A stretch of DNA of 64,000 nucleotides from an uncultured Oscillospiraceae bacterium (lineage in GTDB: Bacteria > Bacillota > Clostridia > Oscillospirales > Oscillospiraceae): assembly GCA_944385415.1 (NCBI GenBank), contig CALWXC010000012.1, positions 20,849 through 84,848 on the forward strand, written 5' to 3'. Positions 44,200-53,196 of the stretch are shown here, in pieces. The notes beneath the pieces are model-generated. The model did no database searches and was not told the DNA's origin. It saw only the letters and a list, made by a program, of their open reading frames with translations. Position numbers and translations under genes: made by a program. The first letter of the stretch is position 1, and the number at the start of each line of letters is the position of its first letter.

Positions 44200-45918
44200 T
44201 TACATGGCCATGAGGGCGTCCAGTGCCTCTTCCAGAGTGGTCATCAATCGGCAGGCTGCCGTATACGCTTTCTGATAGACCATCAGGTTGGTGGCCTCAT
44301 CGTTGAGGTCCACGCCGGAAACACTTTCCCGATTGTTATACAATTCGTTCTGGGTAACGGTATAGTTGGTCAAGACCGCTGTAGTGCTCATCTGGTCCTC
44401 AGCCAGCGTGGACTGGATATGCAGCAGCATATCTTCAAAGGTACCCTTGTACGGCTCGCCTACGGCAGCGTCATTGTTACCCGTTCCAGGAACAATCGCC
44501 TTGGGATCAAATTCCTGAACCTTGTTAAACAAGTCCAGAAATGCCGCCAAGTTGGAATTGTCACCGCTGGAAGCATTGGGGTCCTGGGTGGCAATCATGG
44601 AAACCTTTTGGTCGTTCCAGTCCTTGGACACAGCAATGTTGCCGGCGGTAATGTCTGTGGTGTCGTTGTTGTTGCTGCCCTCGCTGAACAGGACGCCTTC
44701 ACCTTCCACGCCAGTACCAGGCATATTCAGCTTGTTCATCTGCTCCGCAAACTCCTGGGCCAGATTGTCCAGAGCCTTGCGGTAGTAGGGGATGCCCCGC
44801 TTGCTGCCGGCTTCATCATCCACATTGTCCACATAGTCTGCTGCACTGTATTCGCCGGATTCCGTCAGCAACTCCCGCAGAGACTGCAAAGAACCATAAA
44901 GTTCATTGTCGCCCAAATCATGACCGAAGTCAGCTGCATCCAGCTTTTCCCCCCTGTCATTCAGCAGGGGGCCCAATGTCAGGGAATAATTGGTGTTGTC
45001 AAGTTTTTTAGCCTGCTCCGGGTCGGCTGTTGGCAGACCGTTGTTGTCCAGATACGGATTGTTCGGATCAACGGCAGGGAAGTCAGGATTCCGCTCCAGC
45101 AGTTCCTGACTAAGCTGTGTTCCATATACACCGTCAATCAGTTTCTGGTCGCTGCCGCCCAGAGTGACTGTCAGCTTTTCCACCTGAAAACCCGCGCCAA
45201 TGTCTTCCATGGAATATTTGACGTCAATCTTCATATAGCCGCTCAGCTGATCCAGCAGACGGTTACGCTCATCCCGCAGCTCCAGAGCGGCATCGCCGCG
45301 GATATCCGCCTCCCGGATGGTTTCGTTGAGATCACGGATATTTTTGAGGATGTTGTTGATTTCCGTCGTATTCTGCTCCAGCTGCGTCTCATATTTGACC
45401 TGCAAATCTTCCAGGTCCTTGGCGTACTGGTTGAATAAGGTACACAGCGCGTCGGCGGACTCGCGGATCATACCATCATAGCCGTCGATGCCGTTGGTGA
45501 GTGCCTTGCTGATCAGATCGCGCAGGTCATTCATCTGCCGCAGAATGACGCCGTCATCCTGGTCCTCGTCAGTGCTGCCCTTGCCCACTTCATCCAAAAT
45601 GCTGGCAATATCGTTGAGCCCCGTCAACTTCTGGCCGGCAGAACCCACATTGGCCGAAGCGTTTCGGTACTGCAAATCCAGGCCCGGATCCCGCAGCTGG
45701 ACTACGCCAGCCGTAAGAACGCCCTGACCAATACGGACATTGTAGATGGAAGCGTACTTATCCGATGCCGAGGAGCTCAAACTCACCAGGTCCAAACGCT
45801 GGCGGGTATATCCTGCGGTGTTGATGTTGGTAATGTTGTTGCCTGTAACGTCCAAACCCGACTGAGCTGCATAAATGCCCAGTCGTGCCACGCCAAAGGC
45901 GCCGAATGTTCCGTTCAT
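44200..45918 (-). CDS. flgK: Hook-associated protein FlgK (HAP1)
   Basis: FlgK forms the first junction layer between hook and filament. The 572-residue product has the N-terminal motif IYAAQSGLDVTGNNITNINT followed by AGYTRQRLDLVSL. It ends with a C-terminal coil containing GVDLNDEATNLMVYQKAYTA. The middle is variable. A GAGGAGG ribosome site precedes the ATG. It lies 13 bases after the flgN gene that encodes its chaperone. Confidence 0.95.
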   Translation of the reverse strand: MNGTFGAFGVARLGIYAAQSGLDVTGNNITNINTAGYTRQRLDLVSLSSSASDKYASIYNVRIGQGVLTAGVVQLRDPGLDLQYRNASANVGSAGQKLTGLNDIASILDEVGKGSTDEDQDDGVILRQMNDLRDLISKALTNGIDGYDGMIRESADALCTLFNQYAKDLEDLQVKYETQLEQNTTEINNILKNIRDLNETIREADIRGDAALELRDERNRLLDQLSGYMKIDVKYSMEDIGAGFQVEKLTVTLGGSDQKLIDGVYGTQLSQELLERNPDFPAVDPNNPYLDNNGLPTADPEQAKKLDNTNYSLTLGPLLNDRGEKLDAADFGHDLGDNELYGSLQSLRELLTESGEYSAADYVDNVDDEAGSKRGIPYYRKALDNLAQEFAEQMNKLNMPGTGVEGEGVLFSEGSNNNDTTDITAGNIAVSKDWNDQKVSMIATQDPNASSGDNSNLAAFLDLFNKVQEFDPKAIVPGTGNNDAAVGEPYKGTFEDMLLHIQSTLAEDQMSTTAVLTNYTVTQNELYNNRESVSGVDLNDEATNLMVYQKAYTAACRLMTTLEEALDALMAM

Positions 45919-45931
45919 AGATGGTTCCTCC

Positions 45932-46399
45932 TCAAGCCCTGATGTCGGTCCGCATGGTTCTGGGGGGTACGGCGGGTTGTGTGCCGTCCTCGGGATCTGT
46001 AACGACTCCCCGCCGTTCCAGTTCTCCGTTGACCCGCCGCAGATCTGATTCCACCACCGCCCGGGCGGCGTCCTGGGCGCTGCGCAGCTCCTGTCCCTGT
46101 CGGATGAGGGACTCCACTGCGTGGCTCAACTCGCCGCGGCAAGATTCCGGGCAGCGGCCCGCCACCTGTCGGATGGGTACGCCGCCGACGCCCAGTGCCT
46201 TTGCCATATTGGCGCGCTTCTGCTCCAGGCCCCGCAGGGCCAGGGAAGCCGCCTGTTCTCGCTTCATGCAGTCGTTGAGGACCTCCAGATCATGGGCCCG
46301 CACGGCTGCGATCTTTTCCGGCTGCAGGGCCGTCAGGTCCCGCAGCGTCTGCTCCAAATCCTGAAGCAGCTGTACATAATCGGTAAATTGTACCGCCAT
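45932..46399 (-). CDS. flgN: Export chaperone FlgN
   Basis: FlgN-family chaperones deliver FlgK and FlgL to the export gate. The 155-residue product is mostly helical with a coiled-coil pattern. It carries the family-like segment LQPEKIAAVRAHDLEVLNDC near residue 26 and a disordered Pro/Arg-rich tail. Sequence conservation is weak in this family, so the call rests also on its place between flgM and flgK. Confidence 0.84.
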   Translation of the reverse strand: MAVQFTDYVQLLQDLEQTLRDLTALQPEKIAAVRAHDLEVLNDCMKREQAASLALRGLEQKRANMAKALGVGGVPIRQVAGRCPESCRGELSHAVESLIRQGQELRSAQDAARAVVESDLRRVNGELERRGVVTDPEDGTQPAVPPRTMRTDIRA

Positions 46400-46400
46400 A

Positions 46401-46715
46401 TCAAACCTCCCGGTATTCCGTCATCATCATCCGCGCCGCAATCTCCCGGGCGTTGGGCTGATAGGTGCCGTTGGCAATCCGGCTCTTGAGCTCCGCCAGT
46501 TCGGCATGGGTGGGACGGGTCCGCACCTGGCGGATGACCCGGCTCACCGTTTTCTGCACCGTGGCCTCCTGGCTGTTGGGCTGGGCCGACAACTGAAATT
46601 GATCGAAATTGGGCTGTTTGACCGTCTGCTCCCCATGGGTTGGGGCGGGAAGGCCGCTATGGGCCGCAGTGCCGGATACCGGGTAGGCTCCCGGAGGCTT
46701 GATCCCTTGAAACAT
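46401..46715 (-). CDS. flgM: Anti-sigma-28 factor FlgM
   Basis: FlgM binds and inhibits the flagellar sigma factor until it is exported after hook completion. The 104-residue product has a disordered N-terminal half. Its C-terminal sigma-binding region contains HAELAELKSRIANGTYQPNA followed by REIAARMM, fitting the FlgM pattern. It is the first gene of the late operon. It lies behind a sigma-28 promoter, so it would repress its own transcription. Confidence 0.88.
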   Translation of the reverse strand: MFQGIKPPGAYPVSGTAAHSGLPAPTHGEQTVKQPNFDQFQLSAQPNSQEATVQKTVSRVIRQVRTRPTHAELAELKSRIANGTYQPNAREIAARMMMTEYREV

Positions 46716-46800
46716 TGCGCATCCTCCTCTGATCCGTCCGCATCCGCCTGATTCTGAAATGCGGCGGGCTCGCTTACCGGTCGTGGTTCTTGTACTATAC

Positions 46801-46827
46801 TTATCGTCTTCTTCCCTGAAATGTTAA
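46801..46827 (-). promoter_or_regulatory. Sigma-28 promoter of the flgM operon
   Basis: On the minus strand TTAA (46827-46824) is followed after 15 bases by GACGATAA (46808-46801). The start would be near 46794, about 80 bases before flgM. It faces away from the hemerythrin promoter, whose -35 box starts about 65 bases further right. Confidence 0.82.
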
Positions 46828-46893
46828 GCGTCTTAGCCTGAAAAATTAGAAAAACTTTTTTCCTACCTGCGAAATATCTTTCTTAATTTCCTA

Positions 46894-46920
46894 TTAACAT
46901 CCCGGAGTATGTGCCGATAT
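46894..46920 (+). promoter_or_regulatory. Sigma-28 promoter of the hemerythrin operon
   Basis: TTAA (46894-46897) is followed after 15 bases by GCCGATAT (46913-46920), identical in both boxes to the cheA promoter. The start would be near 46927, leaving a leader of about 70 bases before the hemerythrin ATG. Confidence 0.86.
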
Positions 46921-46999
46921 ATATAAAGAATATCCGTTATTCCTAGTTTACAGCTATGCTGTACAACGCCACTTTAATAAAGAACAGGAGACCAGTTCT

Positions 47000-47398
47000 A
47001 TGCGCTATGAATTGACAAAAGATCTGCTCACCGGCAACGCGCTGATCGACTCCGAGCACAAGCAGTTGTTCGACGCCATCAACGCTCTGCTGGACGCCTG
47101 CGCCCAGGGAAAGGGCCGGGATTCTCTCCCCAAGACTGGCCAGTTCCTCAACAGCTATGTTACCAAGCATTTTAGTGACGAAGAGCAGTTGCAGGTCTCC
47201 AGCAAATACCCCGGTTATCCCGCCCACAAGACATTCCATGAAGGTTACAAGCGCAAGCTGCAGGACGCCACCGACAGTCTGTTGCGTGACGGCGCCACCG
47301 TTCGGGCTCTGGGCGAGATCAACCAGTTGGCCGGTATCCTCATTTCCCACATTCGCACAGAAGACCGGAAGCTGGCCCAGCATCTTCACGGCAACTGA
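47000..47398 (+). CDS. Bacteriohemerythrin
   Basis: Hemerythrins bind oxygen with a non-heme di-iron centre. The 132-residue product is a single four-helix domain with all seven expected ligands: H20, H57, E61, H76, H80, H117 and D122. They lie in DSEHKQLFD, KHFSDEEQ, HKTFHEGY and HIRTED. In an anaerobe it may capture, deliver or sense oxygen. It is the first gene of a sigma-28 operon with a c-di-GMP phosphodiesterase and a chemoreceptor, which suggests oxygen-linked motility control (inference). Confidence 0.95.
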   Translation: MRYELTKDLLTGNALIDSEHKQLFDAINALLDACAQGKGRDSLPKTGQFLNSYVTKHFSDEEQLQVSSKYPGYPAHKTFHEGYKRKLQDATDSLLRDGATVRALGEINQLAGILISHIRTEDRKLAQHLHGN

Positions 47399-47439
47399 GG
47401 CCGTGCCCTTCGGGGCGGCCTCCAGGAAGGGTGTAGATC

Positions 47440-50400
47440 ATGGACAAAGATTTTCTGGCGTATTACAATATACTGAATTTTCTGACGGACAGCACCGGCG
47501 ACTACTTTTTTCTGCTGGACGTGGCCGGCGAAAAACTGTATATCCCCAAGCAGCTGCATAAGACGCTGGCACTGCCCAGCACGGAAGCCGATTACTGCAC
47601 CTTACCCGAATGGTTCGGCATTGTATGGCCGCAGGATTTCGCACGGCTGCAGGAGGGACTGGTACACGCCCTCTCCGGCATCTCCTCCGACTATGACGCC
47701 GAATACCGGGTAATGGACCGCACCGGCGGCCTGCTCTGGGTCAACTTCCGCGGCAAGGTGCACTTCAGCAGCAGCGGCCAGCCCCAGTGGATGATGGGCC
47801 GTCTGACCATTCTGCCCTCCCACAGCAAGGCCGACCACCTCACCGGCGCATTCCATATGGATGTGCTGCAGGAGGAGATCAAGCAGCTGCTGGAAAGCGG
47901 CCAGGACGGATTCCTGCTGGTACTGGACGTGGACGACCAGCAGGCCATCAACCTCAAATACGGTCAGACCTACGGTGATCAGCTGCTGAAGCAGGTGGCC
48001 GATTCTCTGGAGGCCGCCACCGGCGGCTCCCAGCGGATCTACCGCATGGATGGCGATTCCTTCGCCGTCAACCTGCCGGGCCGCAGCAGCGGCGAAGTCC
48101 GGGAGGTCTTTGAACAGCTGCAGGTCCGGCTGCGGAATCAGTGCACCCTGTCCGGCGGCTGTGTCCCGTACCAGACCTACCGGGTCCCCGATGAGTGCGT
48201 TCTGTATCAATATGCCGAGACCGCTGTGGACTGCGCCAAAGCCCATGGCAAAAAGATGCTCTGGTTCTTTTCCGCCGAGGATTACCAGCGGGAACTGGCC
48301 GCTCTGGAGCTGAAGGAGGACCTGCAGCGGAGTGTGGACAACGGCTTTGAAGGATTTGCCGTTTTCTATCAGCCTCAGGTGGTCTCCCATACCTACGCCC
48401 TCCATGGCGCGGAAGCGCTGCTGCGTTACAATTCGCCCCGCCTTGGCCCCGTCAGCCCGGCGGATTTCATCCCTCTGCTGGAGGAAATGCGGCTGATCTG
48501 CCAGGTGGGTCTGTGGGTGCTTGCCACAGCCCTGGGGCAGTGCCGCATCTGGCGGCGATACATCCCCAATTTTTCCATGAGCGTCAACGTGTCCCATGTG
48601 CAGCTCTGTGATGCCGACATCACCAATCAGGTGCTCCAGTGTGTCCAGGACAGCGGCCTGCCGGGCAGCGCCCTGACGCTGGAGCTGACCGAGGGCATCC
48701 AGCTGCTGGATTCCCCGCACATCAATGCGATTTTTGCCCAGTGGAAACAGCAGGGCATCGCCATTTCCATCGACGACTTCGGCACCGGCTATTCCAGCCT
48801 GCAGCGATTGGAGGAAATGGAAATCGAGGAAGTGAAGATTGACCGCTGTTTCGTCCGGGATATCCATAAAAGTGCCTACAACTATCGGTTTCTCGGTAAT
48901 ATGCTGCAGCTTGCTGAAAGCAGCCGCATTCGCGTCTGCTGCGAGGGCATCGAAACCACCGAGGAACTGGCAGCTCTGGAGGAGCTGCGTCCGCGGCTGC
49001 TGCAGGGGTTTCTCTTCTCCCGTCCCATCAGCGCCGTCGATTTTACGGCCCGCTATCTGGAACAAGATTCTCCGTCGTATCAGGCCCGGCTGGAGCAGGA
49101 GAACAGCTTCCGCCGCCTGCTCCACAACTACGACCAGGTGCCCTTGACGGAACTGGCGCCGGGCGATCTGGCCCAGGCGGTCCTGGACGCGGAGGAAGAC
49201 ATTTTTTACATCAGCGATCCGGAGACGTATGAGCTCTATTATATCAACCCCGCAGGTCAGCGGCTCTTTGGTGCACGGGATTACCGCGGCAAGCGATGCT
49301 ACAAGGTTTTGCAGGGGAGAGACAGTCCCTGTTCCTTCTGTGCCAGGGGTCAGTTGGATACGGATCGTTTTTTGATGCGCGACCATATGAACGAATACTG
49401 CGGCCGCCGCTTTATTCTGCGCGACAAGCTGATTCTCCTTCAGGGGAGGGCGGCCCGGCTCAGCACGGCCATCGACATTACAGAGCAAGAGCTGACCAGC
49501 CGGGATGTTCAAGACCGGCTGGAGTGCGGCAAACGCATGGTGGAGGCCGCCGAACGCCTGTCGGAATGCAGCTCGTACCATGAAACTGTTCGGACTGCCT
49601 TGGCCATTTTAGGCGATTTCTATCAGGCCGACCGGGTATTTCTCTACGAGGCCCCCTGTGGTCCGTCGGAACACTGGACCGCCTCCACCCGGTGGGAGCG
49701 GCCGGATCTGCCGCCCCGGCCGCCGGAGTGGCTCAGTATCCCGCCCGGCCCCCTGCGGCGCTGGGTGGAGATGTTCCAGCGGGGGCAATCGGTGATCACC
49801 CTGGGCGCCGGCCCGCTGCAAACGCCGGAGGAGCTGGAGCTGCTCCACTCTCTGGACATTCACCAACATCTGGCCGTCCCATTGCTGCGGGAGAAAAAGC
49901 TCCTGAGCTTTGTGGGCATCAGCAATCCCCGCCACTGCCCCCACAATGACGCCCTGGCCCGGGTTGTAACCCGGCTGCTGATTACCCGTATGGGGGAATC
50001 GCGGCTGCAGCATCATTTGAAAGAGTTGAGCCGGTCCAATTACCGGCACATTCTCAGTTCCATGGCTGTGGGCCTGTGGACCATTCGTATGCCATCCGAC
50101 GGTCGTCCGCCGCAGTTGGTGGCCGACGAAACCATGTACCGCGCCTTGGGCGCGCCCACTTCGCTGACACCGGAGGAGTGTTACCAGTTCTGGTACAGCC
50201 GCATCAACGCTGGCTATTACAGCTATGTCCATGACGCCGTGCGGAGTATGATTGACACCAGACAGAAGGTGCAGCTGGAATACACCTGGAATCACCCCAG
50301 CCTTAACGAGGTTCTGGTACAATGTACCGGCATTCGGGCCGAAGACGACGGCGATGGCGTTTGTCTCCAGGGCTATCACCGCATTCTCAGCGGCACCCAC

Positions 50401-51177
50401 TGTCCGCAATTCCTGCCAGAGCTGGACAAACGGGAGTTATTCGAGTACAATGAGCTAAAACAGACCATCTTCTTCCATACAGACCGGCATCTGATCGCCG
50501 GTACATGCCGCCATGAAAACGGTTTTCCCCAGTGCTGGATTGATGATCATATTGTCCATCCCCACTTTGCTCAGGAATTTCAGGCAGCATTTTCCCGCGT
50601 ATGTCTCAAGTCTGATCTGGTTTTGCCGGAGATTTTGCTCCAGTCCAAGGGCGGCACTTATGAGTGGTTCCAGCTGTCCCTGCGGCATCCCGGCCAGGAG
50701 GAAGTGGACCTGAATACCATGGTGGTATCCGTGGAGCCCATCGGCGCCCAACGGGTTCAGCAGCTGGGTGCTTTGCGGGTCCAGCGGTTTTATCACGCCG
50801 TCCTGTCGGAAACCACAGCCCATGCCGAGGTAGACCTGGAAAGCGGGCAGCTGCTTTCCGTGGGTGGACTGTGGAGAGAGCTTTCCCAGGATTACCGCAA
50901 CCATTCCGACCACTTTATCCGGACCTTGCAGGACCGGCTTGCCCCGTATTTATCCCCGGAAGATCTGACACTGCTGGACGATTATTTGTCCAGAGAACGC
51001 TGCTCTATTTTGCTGGAGCACAACACGGAGGCCAGGCGGTTCGTCTTCCGGATGCCGGTGGATGGAATCATGCGCCGGGTGGAGTTGGTAGTCCACCTGT
51101 TCCAGGAATCCATGACGCAGAGCGTCTATGCTCTGCTCTATCTTCGCGACTGCCAGTGTCAGGAGAGTCCCCACTGA
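47440..51177 (+). CDS. Multidomain c-di-GMP phosphodiesterase (degenerate GGDEF, EAL, PAS, GAF)
   Basis: The 1245-residue cytoplasmic product has an N-terminal PAS-like region (1-125) and a GGDEF domain (about 130-285) whose signature is degenerate (DGDSF at 204-208), so cyclase activity is unlikely. The EAL domain (about 295-545) keeps its catalytic set: E325 in GAEALLR, N383 in VNVS, E418 in ELTE, D445-D446 in IDDFGTGYSS, K466 and E502. This predicts c-di-GMP hydrolysis. A PAS domain with a Cys pair (PCSFC) follows near 590-690, then a GAF-like domain (about 710-850) and further PAS-like modules. It lies between the hemerythrin and MCP genes under sigma-28 control, so it probably lowers c-di-GMP in motile cells. 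Confidence 0.92.
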   Translation: MDKDFLAYYNILNFLTDSTGDYFFLLDVAGEKLYIPKQLHKTLALPSTEADYCTLPEWFGIVWPQDFARLQEGLVHALSGISSDYDAEYRVMDRTGGLLWVNFRGKVHFSSSGQPQWMMGRLTILPSHSKADHLTGAFHMDVLQEEIKQLLESGQDGFLLVLDVDDQQAINLKYGQTYGDQLLKQVADSLEAATGGSQRIYRMDGDSFAVNLPGRSSGEVREVFEQLQVRLRNQCTLSGGCVPYQTYRVPDECVLYQYAETAVDCAKAHGKKMLWFFSAEDYQRELAALELKEDLQRSVDNGFEGFAVFYQPQVVSHTYALHGAEALLRYNSPRLGPVSPADFIPLLEEMRLICQVGLWVLATALGQCRIWRRYIPNFSMSVNVSHVQLCDADITNQVLQCVQDSGLPGSALTLELTEGIQLLDSPHINAIFAQWKQQGIAISIDDFGTGYSSLQRLEEMEIEEVKIDRCFVRDIHKSAYNYRFLGNMLQLAESSRIRVCCEGIETTEELAALEELRPRLLQGFLFSRPISAVDFTARYLEQDSPSYQARLEQENSFRRLLHNYDQVPLTELAPGDLAQAVLDAEEDIFYISDPETYELYYINPAGQRLFGARDYRGKRCYKVLQGRDSPCSFCARGQLDTDRFLMRDHMNEYCGRRFILRDKLILLQGRAARLSTAIDITEQELTSRDVQDRLECGKRMVEAAERLSECSSYHETVRTALAILGDFYQADRVFLYEAPCGPSEHWTASTRWERPDLPPRPPEWLSIPPGPLRRWVEMFQRGQSVITLGAGPLQTPEELELLHSLDIHQHLAVPLLREKKLLSFVGISNPRHCPHNDALARVVTRLLITRMGESRLQHHLKELSRSNYRHILSSMAVGLWTIRMPSDGRPPQLVADETMYRALGAPTSLTPEECYQFWYSRINAGYYSYVHDAVRSMIDTRQKVQLEYTWNHPSLNEVLVQCTGIRAEDDGDGVCLQGYHRILSGTHCPQFLPELDKRELFEYNELKQTIFFHTDRHLIAGTCRHENGFPQCWIDDHIVHPHFAQEFQAAFSRVCLKSDLVLPEILLQSKGGTYEWFQLSLRHPGQEEVDLNTMVVSVEPIGAQRVQQLGALRVQRFYHAVLSETTAHAEVDLESGQLLSVGGLWRELSQDYRNHSDHFIRTLQDRLAPYLSPEDLTLLDDYLSRERCSILLEHNTEARRFVFRMPVDGIMRRVELVVHLFQESMTQSVYALLYLRDCQCQESPH

Positions 51178-51242
51178 GCAGCCACTGTCCCGCCGTCGCA
51201 GAACGGCACCGTTCAAATGACAATAAATGAGGAGGAGCTTGT

Positions 51243-53015
51243 ATGTTTCACAAAACAAAAATTAAAACGTATCTATTGACCATTTTTTCAACCGTCATAG
51301 TTTTAGCAACCATCATCTATGTTCTGGGTGTGGCCGGTTTGATCAATATCCGTTCCAATACGAATATTTTGACCAACACAATCGTTGCCTCCTCTACCGC
51401 TGTCAAGGACTGTCGGATTGCCATCAGCTCCGCTGCCCGCGATCTGCGTGAAATGATCATTGCGCTTTCGGTAAACGATACACAATCCATTCCCCAGCTG
51501 AAGTCCAGTGTTCAGAGTAGTATGGAGGAAGTACAGAAAAACATCGACCTGTTTGCCGAAACCCACGGCACCGCCGACGGACTGTTGCAGAAATATCAAA
51601 CCGCATTCGACAACTGGACCAGCATCGCCTCCCATGTCATGGAGCATATTGATGAGGGTAATGTGGCGGATGCCGCTGACGCCGTGATCAATGAATGTTC
51701 TCCCGCGCTGGCAGAACTGCGGTCCATTTCCGAAGAGCTGGACAACTCTGTCTCCAGCCTCAAGTCCGCCCAGGAAACGAAGGTAATGAACAATCTGCGC
51801 ATATTCATTATTGTGCTGATTGCCTTCTATGCCATTGCCTTGGCCGTCAGCCTGTATGTGGCCTTCAACACCACCCATCAGCTCACCGGTGTGGTCGGCC
51901 AGATCTATAAGGCTGCTGACGATTTGTCCCAGGGCAAACTCAGTGCCCATGTGGAGTATAACGGTGCCAATGAGTTTGGTGAGCTGGCCAGACGCCTGAA
52001 TTTCTCCTTCAGCGAGCTGAATAAGTATATTTCCGCCATCGACTACGGCATGAGCGAGTTTGCCAGCGGCAATTTCTCCTGCGAGTGTCCGCTGCCATTC
52101 CAGGGCGACTTTGCCAATATTCAGCACTCCATTGAGAATTTCCAGGACAAACTCTGTGCGACTTTGGGTGACCTGGGTACCTCTGCCGCCCAGGTGAATG
52201 CCGGTTCCGATCAGGTGGCCGACGGTGCCCAGGCACTGGCCCAGGGCGCCACGGAGCAGGCCAGCAGCGTCGAGGAGCTGTCCGCCGCCATCAGCGAAAT
52301 CACCGGCCGCATCAACGACACCGCCGAATTCTCCCGCAAGGCCAACCAGCTGGGCCAGACCGCCCGGGAAACCGTTACCCGCGGCAAGGAGGAAATGACC
52401 CAGCTGCTCAGCGCCATCCGGGATATTGCCGCCGCCTCCAACAACATCCAGAACATCATCAAGGTCATCGACGATATCGCATTCCAGACCAACATTCTGG
52501 CCCTGAACGCCGCAGTCGAGGCCGCCCGTGCGGGCAATGCCGGCAAGGGCTTTGCCGTGGTGGCCGATGAAGTCCGTTCCCTGGCACAGAAGTCGGCTGA
52601 CGCTGCCCAGGAGACCACCGGCCTGATCAAGAACTCCCTGCAGCACGTTTCCCGTGGCGAGGACATCGCCCACCGCACCGACACGGCATTCAACGATGTG
52701 GCCACCTCCGCCGAGGATATTCTGACCATGATTGAAAAGATTGCCCATGCTTCCAGCCAGCAGGCCGATGCCATTTCCCAGATCTCCGTGGGTATCGACC
52801 AGATTTCCAGCGTGGTGCAGACCAACTCCGCCACCGCCGAGGAAAGTGCCGCCGCCAGCCAGCAGCTTTCCAGCCAGGCTTCCCTTATGAAGAACCTGCT
52901 GGATCAGTTCCGGATCAAGGGCGCATCCGCCACATCCGCTGCTGCTGCAACGGATTCCGGCGACAGCTGCACGCGTGTGCCCCAGTCCGCCGGTTACGTT
53001 TCCGACAAGTATTAA
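51243..53015 (+). CDS. Methyl-accepting chemotaxis protein
   Basis: The 590-residue chemoreceptor has two membrane helices (about 8-34 and 186-208) enclosing a helical sensor domain of four-helix-bundle type. A HAMP domain follows (about 209-262), then a second HAMP-like segment and a signalling coiled coil. The tip is canonical: [20 protein letters not shown] and [20 protein letters not shown]. No C-terminal CheR-tethering pentapeptide is seen. AGGAGGAG precedes the ATG. It is the third gene after the sigma-28 promoter at 46894 and ends at a strong terminator. The ligand cannot be told from the sequence. Confidence 0.95.
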   Translation: MFHKTKIKTYLLTIFSTVIVLATIIYVLGVAGLINIRSNTNILTNTIVASSTAVKDCRIAISSAARDLREMIIALSVNDTQSIPQLKSSVQSSMEEVQKNIDLFAETHGTADGLLQKYQTAFDNWTSIASHVMEHIDEGNVADAADAVINECSPALAELRSISEELDNSVSSLKSAQETKVMNNLRIFIIVLIAFYAIALAVSLYVAFNTTHQLTGVVGQIYKAADDLSQGKLSAHVEYNGANEFGELARRLNFSFSELNKYISAIDYGMSEFASGNFSCECPLPFQGDFANIQHSIENFQDKLCATLGDLGTSAAQVNAGSDQVADGAQALAQGATEQASSVEELSAAISEITGRINDTAEFSRKANQLGQTARETVTRGKEEMTQLLSAIRDIAAASNNIQNIIKVIDDIAFQTNILALNAAVEAARAGNAGKGFAVVADEVRSLAQKSADAAQETTGLIKNSLQHVSRGEDIAHRTDTAFNDVATSAEDILTMIEKIAHASSQQADAISQISVGIDQISSVVQTNSATAEESAAASQQLSSQASLMKNLLDQFRIKGASATSAAAATDSGDSCTRVPQSAGYVSDKY

Positions 53016-53028
53016 TTGCATAATTCCC

Positions 53029-53070
53029 ATTGCCCGGGGGATGCCGATGCATCCCCCGGGCAATTCTTTT
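53029..53070 (+). terminator. Intrinsic terminator after the chemoreceptor gene
   Basis: A perfect 16-bp GC-rich stem (53029-53044 with 53049-53064) and four-base loop is followed by TCTTTT. It closes the hemerythrin-phosphodiesterase-receptor operon 14 bases past the stop codon. Confidence 0.92.
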
Positions 53071-53196
53071 ATTGCACACATTACAATTTTATGGTATGCT
53101 TTTTCATGAGAAATAGCCATTTTCCTTGAATTCCCGGCAACTCTTAGGCATATTTATCATTTTGATTCAATACTCTGACGGCAAGGAGTTGATTTG

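Noticed and set aside
47602..49581. Long minus-strand frames opposite the phosphodiesterase gene (and 51303-53120 opposite the chemoreceptor gene)
   Set aside because: The plus-strand products carry complete EAL and chemoreceptor signatures. The antisense frames are composition artefacts.
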